64,000 bases of DNA from positions 1 to 64,000 of the forward strand of contig JANQSD010000022.1 in the NCBI GenBank assembly GCA_028284225.1, in the 5' to 3' direction. The stretch is from Arenicellales bacterium. Its GTDB lineage: Bacteria > Pseudomonadota > Gammaproteobacteria > Arenicellales > JAHEKD01. The notes under the pieces are model-generated. The model searched no databases, was not told the origin of the DNA, and saw nothing but the letters and a program-made list of their open reading frames with translations. Positions 57,090-64,000 of this stretch are shown piece by piece (the first letter of the stretch is position 1; each line of letters starts with the position of its first letter). A program made the translations under genes and the position numbers.

Positions 57090-57770
57090 ATGTTTTTAGC
57101 GAATAGAAAAGAACAAAATGGCCGCTTTACATTATTTAGACGAACTAAAAAATTGGAGAGTCGCATTGATGAATTTCTCGATAATATGGTTGAGGCCGCG
57201 TTGCTGTTCAGGCGTGGGATCAAGATTTACCTCAAACGTGGAATCACCGATGAGTTTGAAGAATGTCTTGAAAAAGCTGAGGAGTTAGAAAATCGTAATG
57301 ATGAGCTGCGCCGGCGTATAGAAACAGAGCTTTACCTCAATACCCTAATACCGGAGTCAAGAGAGGACGTTCTGCGGTTGTTAGAGCATATTGATGATCT
57401 GGTAAATTTAGTTGAAGCAAATTTATTCAGATTTTCCATTCAGCAACCGGATATTCCTGATCATTTGAAAAATGGATTTAGAGATTTAACTAAAATTGTA
57501 GTTGAGTGTCTGGAGGAAGTAGTTAAAGCTGCCCGCGCGTTTTTTCGTGATTACAGTAGCGTCAGAGATTTCAATAGTAAGGTGATTTTTTTTGAAACTG
57601 AAGCGGACAAAGTCAGTACCAGGATACAAAGAGAAGTTTTTGACAGCGATCTGTCCCTGGAAAACAAACGCCATTTGATTTATTTCGTTGAAAAAATCGA
57701 TGATCTGGCTAACGGTGCAGAAGATATAGCCGATGAGTTAAATATCTATGCGATTAAACTTAAGGTTTGA
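57090..57770 (+). CDS. DUF47/PhoU-like regulator of PiT transporter
   Basis: 226 residues, almost entirely helical, with the PhoU-like/TIGR00153 pattern: RRTKKLESRIDEFLDNMVEAALLF and KVIFFETEADKVSTRIQREVFDSDLSLENKRHLIYFVEKIDDLANGAEDIAD. The acidic clusters bind metal. In other bacteria this gene is almost always fused or paired with a PiT transporter and modulates it. Here it is 4 bp before pit. No good ribosome binding site precedes the ATG; an in-frame start further in is possible. Confidence 0.88.
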   Translation: MFLANRKEQNGRFTLFRRTKKLESRIDEFLDNMVEAALLFRRGIKIYLKRGITDEFEECLEKAEELENRNDELRRRIETELYLNTLIPESREDVLRLLEHIDDLVNLVEANLFRFSIQQPDIPDHLKNGFRDLTKIVVECLEEVVKAARAFFRDYSSVRDFNSKVIFFETEADKVSTRIQREVFDSDLSLENKRHLIYFVEKIDDLANGAEDIADELNIYAIKLKV

Positions 57771-57773
57771 GGT

Positions 57774-58823
57774 ATGGATTTATCGATTCTGATTTATTTA
57801 TCCAGCGGGCTGTTCTTGGGCTGGTCGTTAGGTTCGAATGACGCGGCTAATGTTTTCGGCATAGCGGTTGCGACCGGAATGGTCCAGTTCAAAACAGCAG
57901 CAATAATTTGCTCAATCTTTGTCATTTTGGGGGCGGTAATCAGTGGTTCTGGCGGTGCCTCGACGTTAAGTCGGTTGGGCCATATTAATACTATGAGTGG
58001 CGCCTTTATGGTGACCCTGGCAGCAGCGGTCACCGTTTATAACATGGTTAAGCTAAAACTGCCTTCCTCTACAACCCAGGCCATAATTGGAGGTATCGTG
58101 GGCTGGAATCTTTATGCCGGTAAGCCAACAGACATGCAAGTATTAATGAAAATCACCATGACTTGGGTGCTTTGTCCACTGTTGGCAGCAGCCATTGCAA
58201 TACTGTTATATAAATTGCTGACTTTTTTATTGAGTCGACTAAAAATTCACTTGTTAACCATGGATATGTACACCCGGTTTGGTTTGATAATTGCTGGTGC
58301 ATTTGGTTCATATAGTCTGGGTGCAAATAACATAGCTAATGTGATGGGTGTGTTCGTTGATGTTTTACCATTTACCGATGCCGTGGTCGGACCATATACA
58401 TTTACCTCGGTCCAACAACTATTTTTGTTGGGTGCATGCGCCATTGCTGTTGGTGTTTTTACCTATTCATATAAAATGATGTTAACAGTTGGTGGAGAGC
58501 TTTCAGTTTTATCGCCTATAGCGGCTTGGGTCGTGGTAGTCGCGCATTCGTTTGTTCTTTTTGCTTTTGCATCTCAAGGCATCAAAACATTTCTTGAGTC
58601 TAATCATCTACCCAGTTTGTTATTAGTGCCGGTGTCCAGTACGCAGGCAGTTGTCGGTGCTATTGTTGGATTAGGATTAATCACTAATCGGCAAAGCATT
58701 CGTTGGGGAAAGATTTCACAGATTTTTGTTAGCTGGCTGGTGACACCCATCACGGCTGCTTTAATTTGCTTTATTAGTCTATTTTTTTTACAAAATGTAT
58801 TTAATCAAACGGTTTATCAATAA
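57774..58823 (+). CDS. pit: PiT family inorganic phosphate transporter
   Basis: 349 residues with ten or so membrane segments. Both family signatures are present: GSNDAANVFG (near residue 21) and GANNIANVMG (near 184), with the SSTTQAIIGGIVGWN and PVSSTQAVVGAIVGLG repeats. It moves phosphate with a cation, usually H+ or Na+. Paired with DUF47. In a 2-AEP operon it may take up Pi or release the Pi formed by PhnA; direction cannot be read from sequence. Confidence 0.93.
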   Translation: MDLSILIYLSSGLFLGWSLGSNDAANVFGIAVATGMVQFKTAAIICSIFVILGAVISGSGGASTLSRLGHINTMSGAFMVTLAAAVTVYNMVKLKLPSSTTQAIIGGIVGWNLYAGKPTDMQVLMKITMTWVLCPLLAAAIAILLYKLLTFLLSRLKIHLLTMDMYTRFGLIIAGAFGSYSLGANNIANVMGVFVDVLPFTDAVVGPYTFTSVQQLFLLGACAIAVGVFTYSYKMMLTVGGELSVLSPIAAWVVVVAHSFVLFAFASQGIKTFLESNHLPSLLLVPVSSTQAVVGAIVGLGLITNRQSIRWGKISQIFVSWLVTPITAALICFISLFFLQNVFNQTVYQ

Positions 58824-58834
58824 ACCTGAGACGA

Positions 58835-59317
58835 TTGTCATTGCTCATTGTTTTTTGTATCGTTAGTGTTTTAATTATTGTTTATTTCATGCCAAGACCA
58901 AAAATCCGCCGGGACATTAACTGGAAATTATTATTACTGATTATTGGATTGCCGGTAGTCGGGTTGGTGTTCCTAGGTGAATACGTAGGTTGGCCACAGT
59001 TGCTTATAGGGCTTGGTTTATTTTGTGGTCTGCTTTTTCTGATTAAACTTATTAATAAATCCCGTCGGCGTGCAGCACTGATGGAGAAGTATGGCGATAA
59101 GGATTTGGTTAAAGATATTGAACAGGGCTATTATTGGCAAGGACAAACTGCTGATCAACTCAAGGATGCACTTGGTGAGCCGGAAGATATTGATGTGAAG
59201 GTCTTAAAAACCAAAACGAAATCCGTGTGGAAGTACAATCATCTTGGTGGTAATCGTTATGGGCTAAGAATAAACCTCGATGATGCTGTGGTTATCGGAT
59301 GGGATCAGAAAGATTAG
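58835..59317 (+). CDS. Membrane protein with C-terminal SmpA/OmlA-like domain, unknown function
   Basis: About 160 residues from a TTG start (58835). Three hydrophobic segments at the N-terminus are followed by a soluble part GYYWQGQTADQLKDALGEPEDIDVKVLKTKTKSVWKYN, which has the small BamE/OmlA-like pattern (G.T..Q....G.P). It lies 11 bp after pit and may be part of that operon. Function unknown. The TTG start has no strong ribosome binding site. Confidence 0.55.
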   Translation: MSLLIVFCIVSVLIIVYFMPRPKIRRDINWKLLLLIIGLPVVGLVFLGEYVGWPQLLIGLGLFCGLLFLIKLINKSRRRAALMEKYGDKDLVKDIEQGYYWQGQTADQLKDALGEPEDIDVKVLKTKTKSVWKYNHLGGNRYGLRINLDDAVVIGWDQKD

Positions 59318-59325
59318 TAAATAGT

Positions 59326-59529
59326 TTAAATAATAATTACAACGATTAGAGCGAGTAACAATAAGAAAATAACGGGCCAGGAAAGATAAGGGAAAACATG
59401 CTTGTAAATGTGTTTGCCGCAGGTGTTACAGGTATAAGCTTTGCCTGGAAACCAGAAATGAATAAATCGCTCACGTGGTGTTTTATACACACGCTCAAAA
59501 TCACTCTTGCCACATTTTGAACAGTCCAA
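59326..59529 (-). CDS. Small zinc-ribbon membrane protein
   Basis: 67 residues. DCSKCGKSDF and YTCNTCGKHI form a four-Cys zinc ribbon, and the C-terminal third is one hydrophobic helix. Such proteins are common and uncharacterised. It is convergent with the preceding gene with a gap of 8 bp. Confidence 0.6.
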   Translation of the reverse strand: MDCSKCGKSDFERVYKTPRERFIHFWFPGKAYTCNTCGKHIYKHVFPYLSWPVIFLLLLALIVVIII

Positions 59530-59727
59530 AAGACCACCACCGCCAAAATTCTTAAATCAAAATCACCGAAGAAAGGTCCGTTTGGAATTATTAGACTGAC
59601 CGTCACTCCTTTAGTTTTTTTATTATAACAAAGTCTATTGGTTAGCTACTTAACTTTAATAAAAAATCGTCATACATTATTTATACAAGTTGCTTTATAT
59701 GAAGTATAAATTTGTATTAGAATGCCC

Positions 59728-59995
59728 AGGGTCTATTGCCCATTGCTAAAATCATCTCGCTGGGATGGGTTTGGGCTCAATCGAGGCAGGCTGAACGTGA
59801 TATAGTTATTCTATATGAGTGAAGCCTAACGGTGAGTGAGCCCAAACCCACCCCAGCCCGACGGGTTAGCCTGGAAAAACGCCCTGAACTGCGTTGCTTG
59901 TCGTTCATTTGGAATGACCAAACCACACTCCTCGCGTCTTGTCAGGTCATTTTTCCAGACAAACGAGACGGTTTTAGCAATGGGCAACAGACCCT
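59728..59995. mobile_element. MITE-like element, family 2 (268 bp)
   Basis: Terminal inverted repeats of 24 bp with one mismatch, starting AGGGTCTATTGCCCATTGCT and ending with its complement, enclose a second pair of inverted segments (GGGTTTGGGCTCA near 59769 and TGAGCCCAAACCC near 59838). A reading frame crosses it but has no domain and is not called. Target duplications are not obvious. Together with 59530-59727 and 59996-60019, which show nothing, it fills the gap before the small gene at 60020. Confidence 0.75.
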
Positions 59996-60019
59996 AGTCC
60001 TTAATGGAGAACAAAAAAT

Positions 60020-60187
60020 ATGTTAAGCAATATTAGCAAAGGTAAACTTACGGCGGCGGTAGCAGCAGGATTGTTTTTTGTCTTTAATCAGGGTGTATTT
60101 CATTATCTTTTTGTAATGGCATTATTGTGTTTTCCGGTTTATTTACTGATCAATAGATGGTTAGATTCATTCGACCAAGATAATTAA
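60020..60187 (+). CDS. 55-residue membrane protein, unknown
   Basis: ATG at 60020 with GGAGA 11-15 bp upstream, TAA at 60185-60187. The protein starts MLSNISKGKLTAAVAAGLFF, has two hydrophobic stretches and ends in DSFDQDN. Too short for family assignment; the good ribosome binding site and typical membrane composition support it. It starts 25 bp after the MITE. Confidence 0.5.
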   Translation: MLSNISKGKLTAAVAAGLFFVFNQGVFHYLFVMALLCFPVYLLINRWLDSFDQDN

Positions 60188-60450
60188 GCTGCTGATTTTT
60201 ACATTAGTATTACAAAATATCCGCTATTTTACTTATTGCTCAAACTTGTAAAAGTTTCGTAACAATCCGTTCCTATAATCGCTACAGCTAAAAATAACCG
60301 AGCAGAAAATATTGTTCCCGCGCTTGTTTTCTTTTGCATTTGCAGGTTTGTTGTTGATGGTTACATCAAGGTTCATGACAGCTGTCCTGATCAATGAACT
60401 AAGAATTGATCAATTGAGTTGTGACATTTGAGATATATTCTAATATCTCA

Positions 60451-60484
60451 GTGTCATAGTTTTGTCATATAAGTGGTTTATAAA
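60451..60484 (+). promoter_or_regulatory. Pho box with -10 element upstream of the ArsC-like gene
   Basis: Two TGTCAT repeats at 60452-60457 and 60463-60468 are 11 bp apart, the exact spacing of PhoB half-sites, and a TATAAA box (60479-60484) follows 10 bp after the second. The start codon is 29 bp further on. An inverted GAGATAT/ATATCTC pair lies just upstream (60430-60449). The rest of 60188-60450 holds nothing I can name. Confidence 0.65.
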
Positions 60485-60513
60485 TTGACCTGAACAATTG
60501 CGAATTAACAATT

Positions 60514-61011
60514 ATGAACGAACAAACTCATTACAACGTATTATTCTTGTGTACCGGCAATTCGGCCCGTAGCATCATGGCAGAGTGTATTTTAAACCGC
60601 GCGGGCCGGGGCAGATTCACGGCTTATAGTGCCGGTAGCATGCCTAAGGGAGAAATTCATCCGCATGCAATCAACACACTCAAACTAAATAATTTCATTA
60701 CCGATGAATTACGCTCTAAAGACTGGGATGAGTTTGCGCAGCCTGACTCGCCCAAATTGGATTTCGTGTTTACGTTATGTGATTCAGCTGCAGCAGAAAC
60801 CTGTCCGGTCTGGCCGAGTCAGCCCATGACTGCTCACTGGGGGTTGCCTGATCCTGCTGCAGTAGAAGGAACAGATCCACACAAGGCAATTGCTTTTGCA
60901 CGAGCATTCGGCATGTTGACCAACAGGATTGAAATATTTGTCAGCTTACCGATTAGTTCATTAGATAATTTGACACTGAAAGCCCGATTACAGGATATCG
61001 GCAAAGCTTAA
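60514..61011 (+). CDS. Arsenate reductase/low-molecular-weight tyrosine phosphatase-like protein
   Basis: 165 residues. The P-loop LFLCTGNSARSIMAE (Cys near residue 14) with the CX5R nucleophile motif, SAGS, and the later GLPDPAA acidic loop match the LMW-PTP family, arsenate reductase branch. Cys in FTLCDSAAAETCPVW may act in thioredoxin-coupled recycling. It would reduce arsenate, a phosphate mimic, which suits its probable control by PhoB. Sequence alone does not separate phosphatase from arsenate reductase. Confidence 0.85.
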   Translation: MNEQTHYNVLFLCTGNSARSIMAECILNRAGRGRFTAYSAGSMPKGEIHPHAINTLKLNNFITDELRSKDWDEFAQPDSPKLDFVFTLCDSAAAETCPVWPSQPMTAHWGLPDPAAVEGTDPHKAIAFARAFGMLTNRIEIFVSLPISSLDNLTLKARLQDIGKA

Positions 61012-61034
61012 CAAGTTACTTTCATATCTAACTT

Positions 61035-61102
61035 AGAACCTACCTCAAAATGCTCACGTTTGCCTTGTCTGAACATCGCTCGACTATTTTGAGATGGGTG
61101 CT
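61035..61102. mobile_element. MITE-like element, family 1 copy B (short)
   Basis: AGAACCTACCTCAAAATG (61035-61052) and ATTTTGAGATGGGTGCT at the other end are near-identical to the 18-bp ends of the element at 34221-34318, and CTGAACATCGCTCGACTAT is shared with one or two changes. The middle is about 30 bp shorter. It sits between the ArsC-like gene and ppnN. Confidence 0.7.
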
Positions 61103-61168
61103 AATGATTTTTCTGGCATGTGCAAGACATGCCAGCGATAATAAATAAAACACTTTTATAAATTGAGA

Positions 61169-62533
61169 ATGAATCACGAGCTCGTTAATACCAGCATTCG
61201 TCCTGAAGAATTTCTTGACGTATTGTCCAAATCTGAAGTTTTGCGCCTGCTGGATAGCAGTAAGGGCGGATTATATGAATTGTTTCGAAATTGCTCGTTG
61301 GCTGTATTGAACTGCGGCAATGAGATGGATGACGGCAAAGAACTATTAGAACGCTATCAATCGTTTGAAATTAAGATTCATCAAACTCAGCGTGGTATCA
61401 AACTATACATTGATAATGCACCGGCAAGTGCCTTTGTTGAAGGCAGAATCATCAAAGGTATAGGTGAATTGGTATTTTCCGTTCTCAGAGATGTAGTTTA
61501 CATCGGCAATGAAATTGAGCTAGATAAGCTGACAACATCAGAGAGTTTAACTGATGCTGTGTTTCATATCCTGCGTAATGCTGGAGTGTTAACGAGTTCG
61601 CTTAAACCGAATATGGTTGTCTGTTGGGGAGGCCATTCAATATCACGTGAAGAATATGACTATTCAAAAGAAGTTGGGTATGAGTTAGGTTTGCGCGGTT
61701 TTGATATTTGTACGGGTTGCGGCCCTGGTGCGATGAAGGGCCCGATGAAGGGGGCAGCAATCGGGCATACCAAACAGCGGATTAAGGATGGCATTTATTT
61801 GGGTCTGTCCGAACCGGGGATTATTGCTGCAGAGGCTCCTAATCCAATGGTTAATAACCTGGTGATCATGCCGGATATAGAAAAACGTCTGGAAGCATTT
61901 GTCAGGTTAGGGCACGGCATAGTTGTTTTTCCCGGTGGGGTCGGTACCGCTGAAGAAATTCTTTATGTACTGGGAATTTTGTTACATCCGAAAAATCAAA
62001 AAATTCCCTTCCCACTAATTTTTACCGGACCGGAATCGGCCAAAGATTATTTTGCCCAAATTGATGCGTTTATCAAAGCCACTTTGGGTGAGCAAGCCGT
62101 TTCACGTTATCAAATAATTATTAATGATCCTACTGAAGTGGCCAGGAAGATTAAAAAGGGCATAAGAAAGGTAAGAAAGTTTCGCTTAAAAACTGATGAT
62201 GCGTTTTACTATAATTGGAGATTGCACATTGAGCACGAATTTCAATCCCCATTTATTCCCAACCATGAAAATATGGCCGCACTAGAAATCAAACAAACCA
62301 TGCAGCCGCATTTACTGGCAGTCAATTTACGCCGGGTTTTTTCAGGCATAGTAGCAGGCAATGTAAAGGATCAAGGTATTCGTGCAGTGGAAAAATTCGG
62401 CCATTATGAAATTAACGGAGATAAAGCGATTATGGAGTTACTTGATGAATTGTTAACTTCATTCGTTCAACAAAATCGCATGAAGTTACCTGGCACCAGA
62501 TACCATCCTTGCTATCGGATAATTCAAAACTAG
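61169..62533 (+). CDS. ppnN: Pyrimidine/purine nucleotide 5'-monophosphate nucleosidase PpnN (YgdH)
   Basis: About 454 residues of the LOG/PpnN family. An N-terminal regulatory region (SLAVLNCGNEMDDGKE) precedes the LOG-like core with GCGPGAMKGPMKGA and FPGGVGTAEEILYVL (PGGxGTxxE), and a C-terminal domain. It splits nucleoside monophosphates to base and ribose phosphate and is controlled by (p)ppGpp in E. coli. ATG at 61169 preferred over a TTG at 61163. Confidence 0.92.
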   Translation: MNHELVNTSIRPEEFLDVLSKSEVLRLLDSSKGGLYELFRNCSLAVLNCGNEMDDGKELLERYQSFEIKIHQTQRGIKLYIDNAPASAFVEGRIIKGIGELVFSVLRDVVYIGNEIELDKLTTSESLTDAVFHILRNAGVLTSSLKPNMVVCWGGHSISREEYDYSKEVGYELGLRGFDICTGCGPGAMKGPMKGAAIGHTKQRIKDGIYLGLSEPGIIAAEAPNPMVNNLVIMPDIEKRLEAFVRLGHGIVVFPGGVGTAEEILYVLGILLHPKNQKIPFPLIFTGPESAKDYFAQIDAFIKATLGEQAVSRYQIIINDPTEVARKIKKGIRKVRKFRLKTDDAFYYNWRLHIEHEFQSPFIPNHENMAALEIKQTMQPHLLAVNLRRVFSGIVAGNVKDQGIRAVEKFGHYEINGDKAIMELLDELLTSFVQQNRMKLPGTRYHPCYRIIQN

Positions 62534-63747
62534 TTTGTTGAATCAATAATTGTATTTGTTCTTGTTGAAATCAAAATTGAAATACTGCCATAAACCAAGA
62601 ATGCGATAGCCATTGGTAGTAATGACCCGTTCAGCCATTGACCGGCTAATGTACCCAGCAAAACCCCGATTACTGTTGAGATGAACCCGATTATCGATGC
62701 AGCTGTGCCGGCCAGCTTGCCCATGGGCTCCATGGCCAGGGAATGCTGATTCGGGAAAATAATACCAATTAAAAATAATAATCCGGCCATTAGGCCGATA
62801 AAAATCCAGGCTGGAGGCAGGCCATTGTACAGCCAGCAAGACACAACAAAAATCACGGATAGTCCGATGAATGAAAGTAAACCCATCTGGCTTAAATAAC
62901 GCATGCCCAGTTTGACCACCAGCCTTGAGTTCATATAACTCGCAAAGCCCATAAAAATAGCAATAAAACCAAAAATCAGGGCAAACTCATCGGCTAGACC
63001 ATAATATTGATCAAAAATAGGCTGTGATGCACTTAAATAAATATTGAACGCGCCGAAAATGCAACTCAACGCTAGTGTATAACCCATGGTAATGGGGTGA
63101 GTGATTACAGTCTTAATATTTGAAGATATTGTCGTAATGGTTAAGGGCTGACAGTTTTCCGGCGATAGCGTTTCGGGTAAACGTATAATCAGCCATAAAC
63201 TTAAAAATAAGGCCATCGCCGCCAGCATAATAAATATCCACTGCCAGGGTCCGAAAAACAAAATCCCCTGACCAATTGATGGTGCCAACACCGGAATAAT
63301 AATAAACACCATCATTGTCAGTGACATCAATTTGGCCATTTGCCGACCTTCTGTGAGGTCACGAATAATAGAAGAAGGTATGACTCGTGGTGCACCACCG
63401 CCAATCCCTTGGAAAAACCGAGCGATGATCAATGCGTGATACGAGGAGGAAGTGACAGCCACAAAGCTGGCAATAATAAAAATGGCTAAACCAACAAGCA
63501 GTATAGGTTTGCGACCAAAGCGATCGGCTAAAAACCCAAAAAATAATTGCGATAAGGCAAACCCCAGAAAAAACATGTTGACTACTAATTGCAAATCTTC
63601 CGGCTTGGATACGCCGAAGTCAGAGGTTATGTCCGGATTGGCCGGCAACATGGCGTCAATGCTCAACGCAGTCAATGCCATCAACATCGAAATTAATACG
63701 ATGAACTCTCTATAAGGTAGTTTAAAAGACCAATCGTTCTGAGGCAC
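62530..63747 (-). CDS. MFS multidrug transporter (Bcr/CflA family)
   Basis: 405 residues with 12 membrane segments. ADRFGRKPILLVGL (near residue 73) is the loop 2-3 motif and ARFFQGIGGGAPRVIPSSIIRDL the helix-4/5 motif C of the Bcr/CflA drug exporters. The start is a GTG. It converges on ppnN and overlaps its stop region by 4 bp. Confidence 0.9.
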   Translation of the reverse strand: MPQNDWSFKLPYREFIVLISMLMALTALSIDAMLPANPDITSDFGVSKPEDLQLVVNMFFLGFALSQLFFGFLADRFGRKPILLVGLAIFIIASFVAVTSSSYHALIIARFFQGIGGGAPRVIPSSIIRDLTEGRQMAKLMSLTMMVFIIIPVLAPSIGQGILFFGPWQWIFIMLAAMALFLSLWLIIRLPETLSPENCQPLTITTISSNIKTVITHPITMGYTLALSCIFGAFNIYLSASQPIFDQYYGLADEFALIFGFIAIFMGFASYMNSRLVVKLGMRYLSQMGLLSFIGLSVIFVVSCWLYNGLPPAWIFIGLMAGLLFLIGIIFPNQHSLAMEPMGKLAGTAASIIGFISTVIGVLLGTLAGQWLNGSLLPMAIAFLVYGSISILISTRTNTIIDSTN

Positions 63748-63961
63748 TGTAATTATTTTTACTAACTAACAAGCACTGGATTGTACGGTTTAAGTTAATA
63801 TCGTGCAGTGTTAATTGAGCCGCCAGTAAGATGTTACTTTGTTAACATTTTTGAGTTTTTAGTAACTAGACCAATATCAACTTAACCTTTGCCTGTTTTA
63901 AGTATCAAGACTTAATGCATAATAAGTAACTTTAGTTTAGACAACATGCAACTGAGTAATT

Positions 63962-64000
63962 ATGGTAATTGATCAAGCGACCTTAGTAACATATCTGATC
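63962..64000 (+). CDS. Start of a gene cut by the window end
   Basis: An ATG at 63962 opens a frame of 13 residues (MVIDQATLVTYLI) to the window edge. No strong ribosome binding site. The 214 bp before it are AT-rich without gene or terminator that I can see. It may be a real gene; nothing more can be said. Confidence 0.25.
   Translation, partial: MVIDQATLVTYLI

Noticed and set aside
57090-57098. Pho box upstream of DUF47-PiT
   Set aside because: The upstream region is AT-rich with TATATA runs but holds no TGTCAT repeat at 11-bp spacing.
59832-60026. 64-residue reading frame
   Set aside because: It lies almost wholly inside the MITE-like element and reads across its terminal repeat; no domain.

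Overview
The window looks like chromosomal DNA of a gammaproteobacterium, probably marine or aquatic. The atpIBEFHAGDC operon follows rsmG-parA-parB, its subunit lengths are almost those of E. coli, and glmU-glmS lies on the same side of the chromosome. DNA of moderate GC, MITE-like repeats, a porin and a 2-aminoethylphosphonate (2-AEP) utilisation locus fit that lifestyle. I cannot place it below class level from the sequence alone.

Left edge to 9.3 kb. The window opens on the last codons of a small membrane protein whose stop codon lies inside a well-formed attC-like site, the signature of an integron cassette array or its tail. A compact plus-strand run follows (GNAT acetyltransferase, nucleotidyltransferase, P-loop kinase-like protein broken by an in-frame amber codon, HAD phosphatase). 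Next come a GT-C membrane glycosyltransferase facing a GT2/DUF547 pair, a tight minus-strand operon (PrxQ-type peroxiredoxin, VOC protein, FAD amine oxidoreductase), and a lipocalin/methyltransferase pair.

9.3-19.6 kb. Core block: rsmG, parA (with an unusual acidic tail of about 105 residues), parB, a small DUF3955 gene on the opposite strand, then the complete ATP synthase operon with a clear sigma-70 promoter and an intrinsic terminator.

19.6-34.2 kb. Mixed accessory and housekeeping genes: metallophosphoesterase, two tandem paralogous lipoproteins, porin, AraC-GyrI and LysR regulators, DUF1127 protein, PhzF, class V aminotransferase, Fe-S/CDGSH protein, MerR regulator, rhomboid protease, MsrP, MarC, a trans-sulfuration enzyme, a lipoprotein hydrolase and an uncharacterised 345-residue protein.

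34.2-44.6 kb. A MITE-like repeat, glmU-glmS, a globin gene broken by an in-frame ochre codon, a possible small RNA with a strong terminator, and the decayed end of a cation-diffusion-facilitator gene. Then comes a TetR-controlled Rieske oxygenase/reductase operon with a perfect 18-bp palindromic operator, and a MocR regulator divergent from an MFS transporter.

44.6-59.5 kb. A phosphonate island. It has a phosphonate monoester hydrolase-like enzyme with an AraC regulator, an EamA exporter, and a LysR regulator divergent from phnW-phnA-phnY. A 2-AEP-type ABC transporter follows (binding protein, ATPase, fused permease), then a DUF47-PiT phosphate transport pair with its own promoter. The inferred flow is: 2-AEP is imported, PhnW makes phosphonoacetaldehyde, PhnY makes phosphonoacetate, PhnA releases acetate and phosphate, and the PiT system moves the phosphate across the membrane. 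No Pho box was seen at phnW, which suggests substrate control by the LysR protein.

59.5-64 kb. Two further MITE-like elements, a 55-residue membrane protein, an arsenate-reductase-like phosphatase behind a convincing Pho box, PpnN, a Bcr/CflA-type MFS pump, and the start of a gene cut by the window end.
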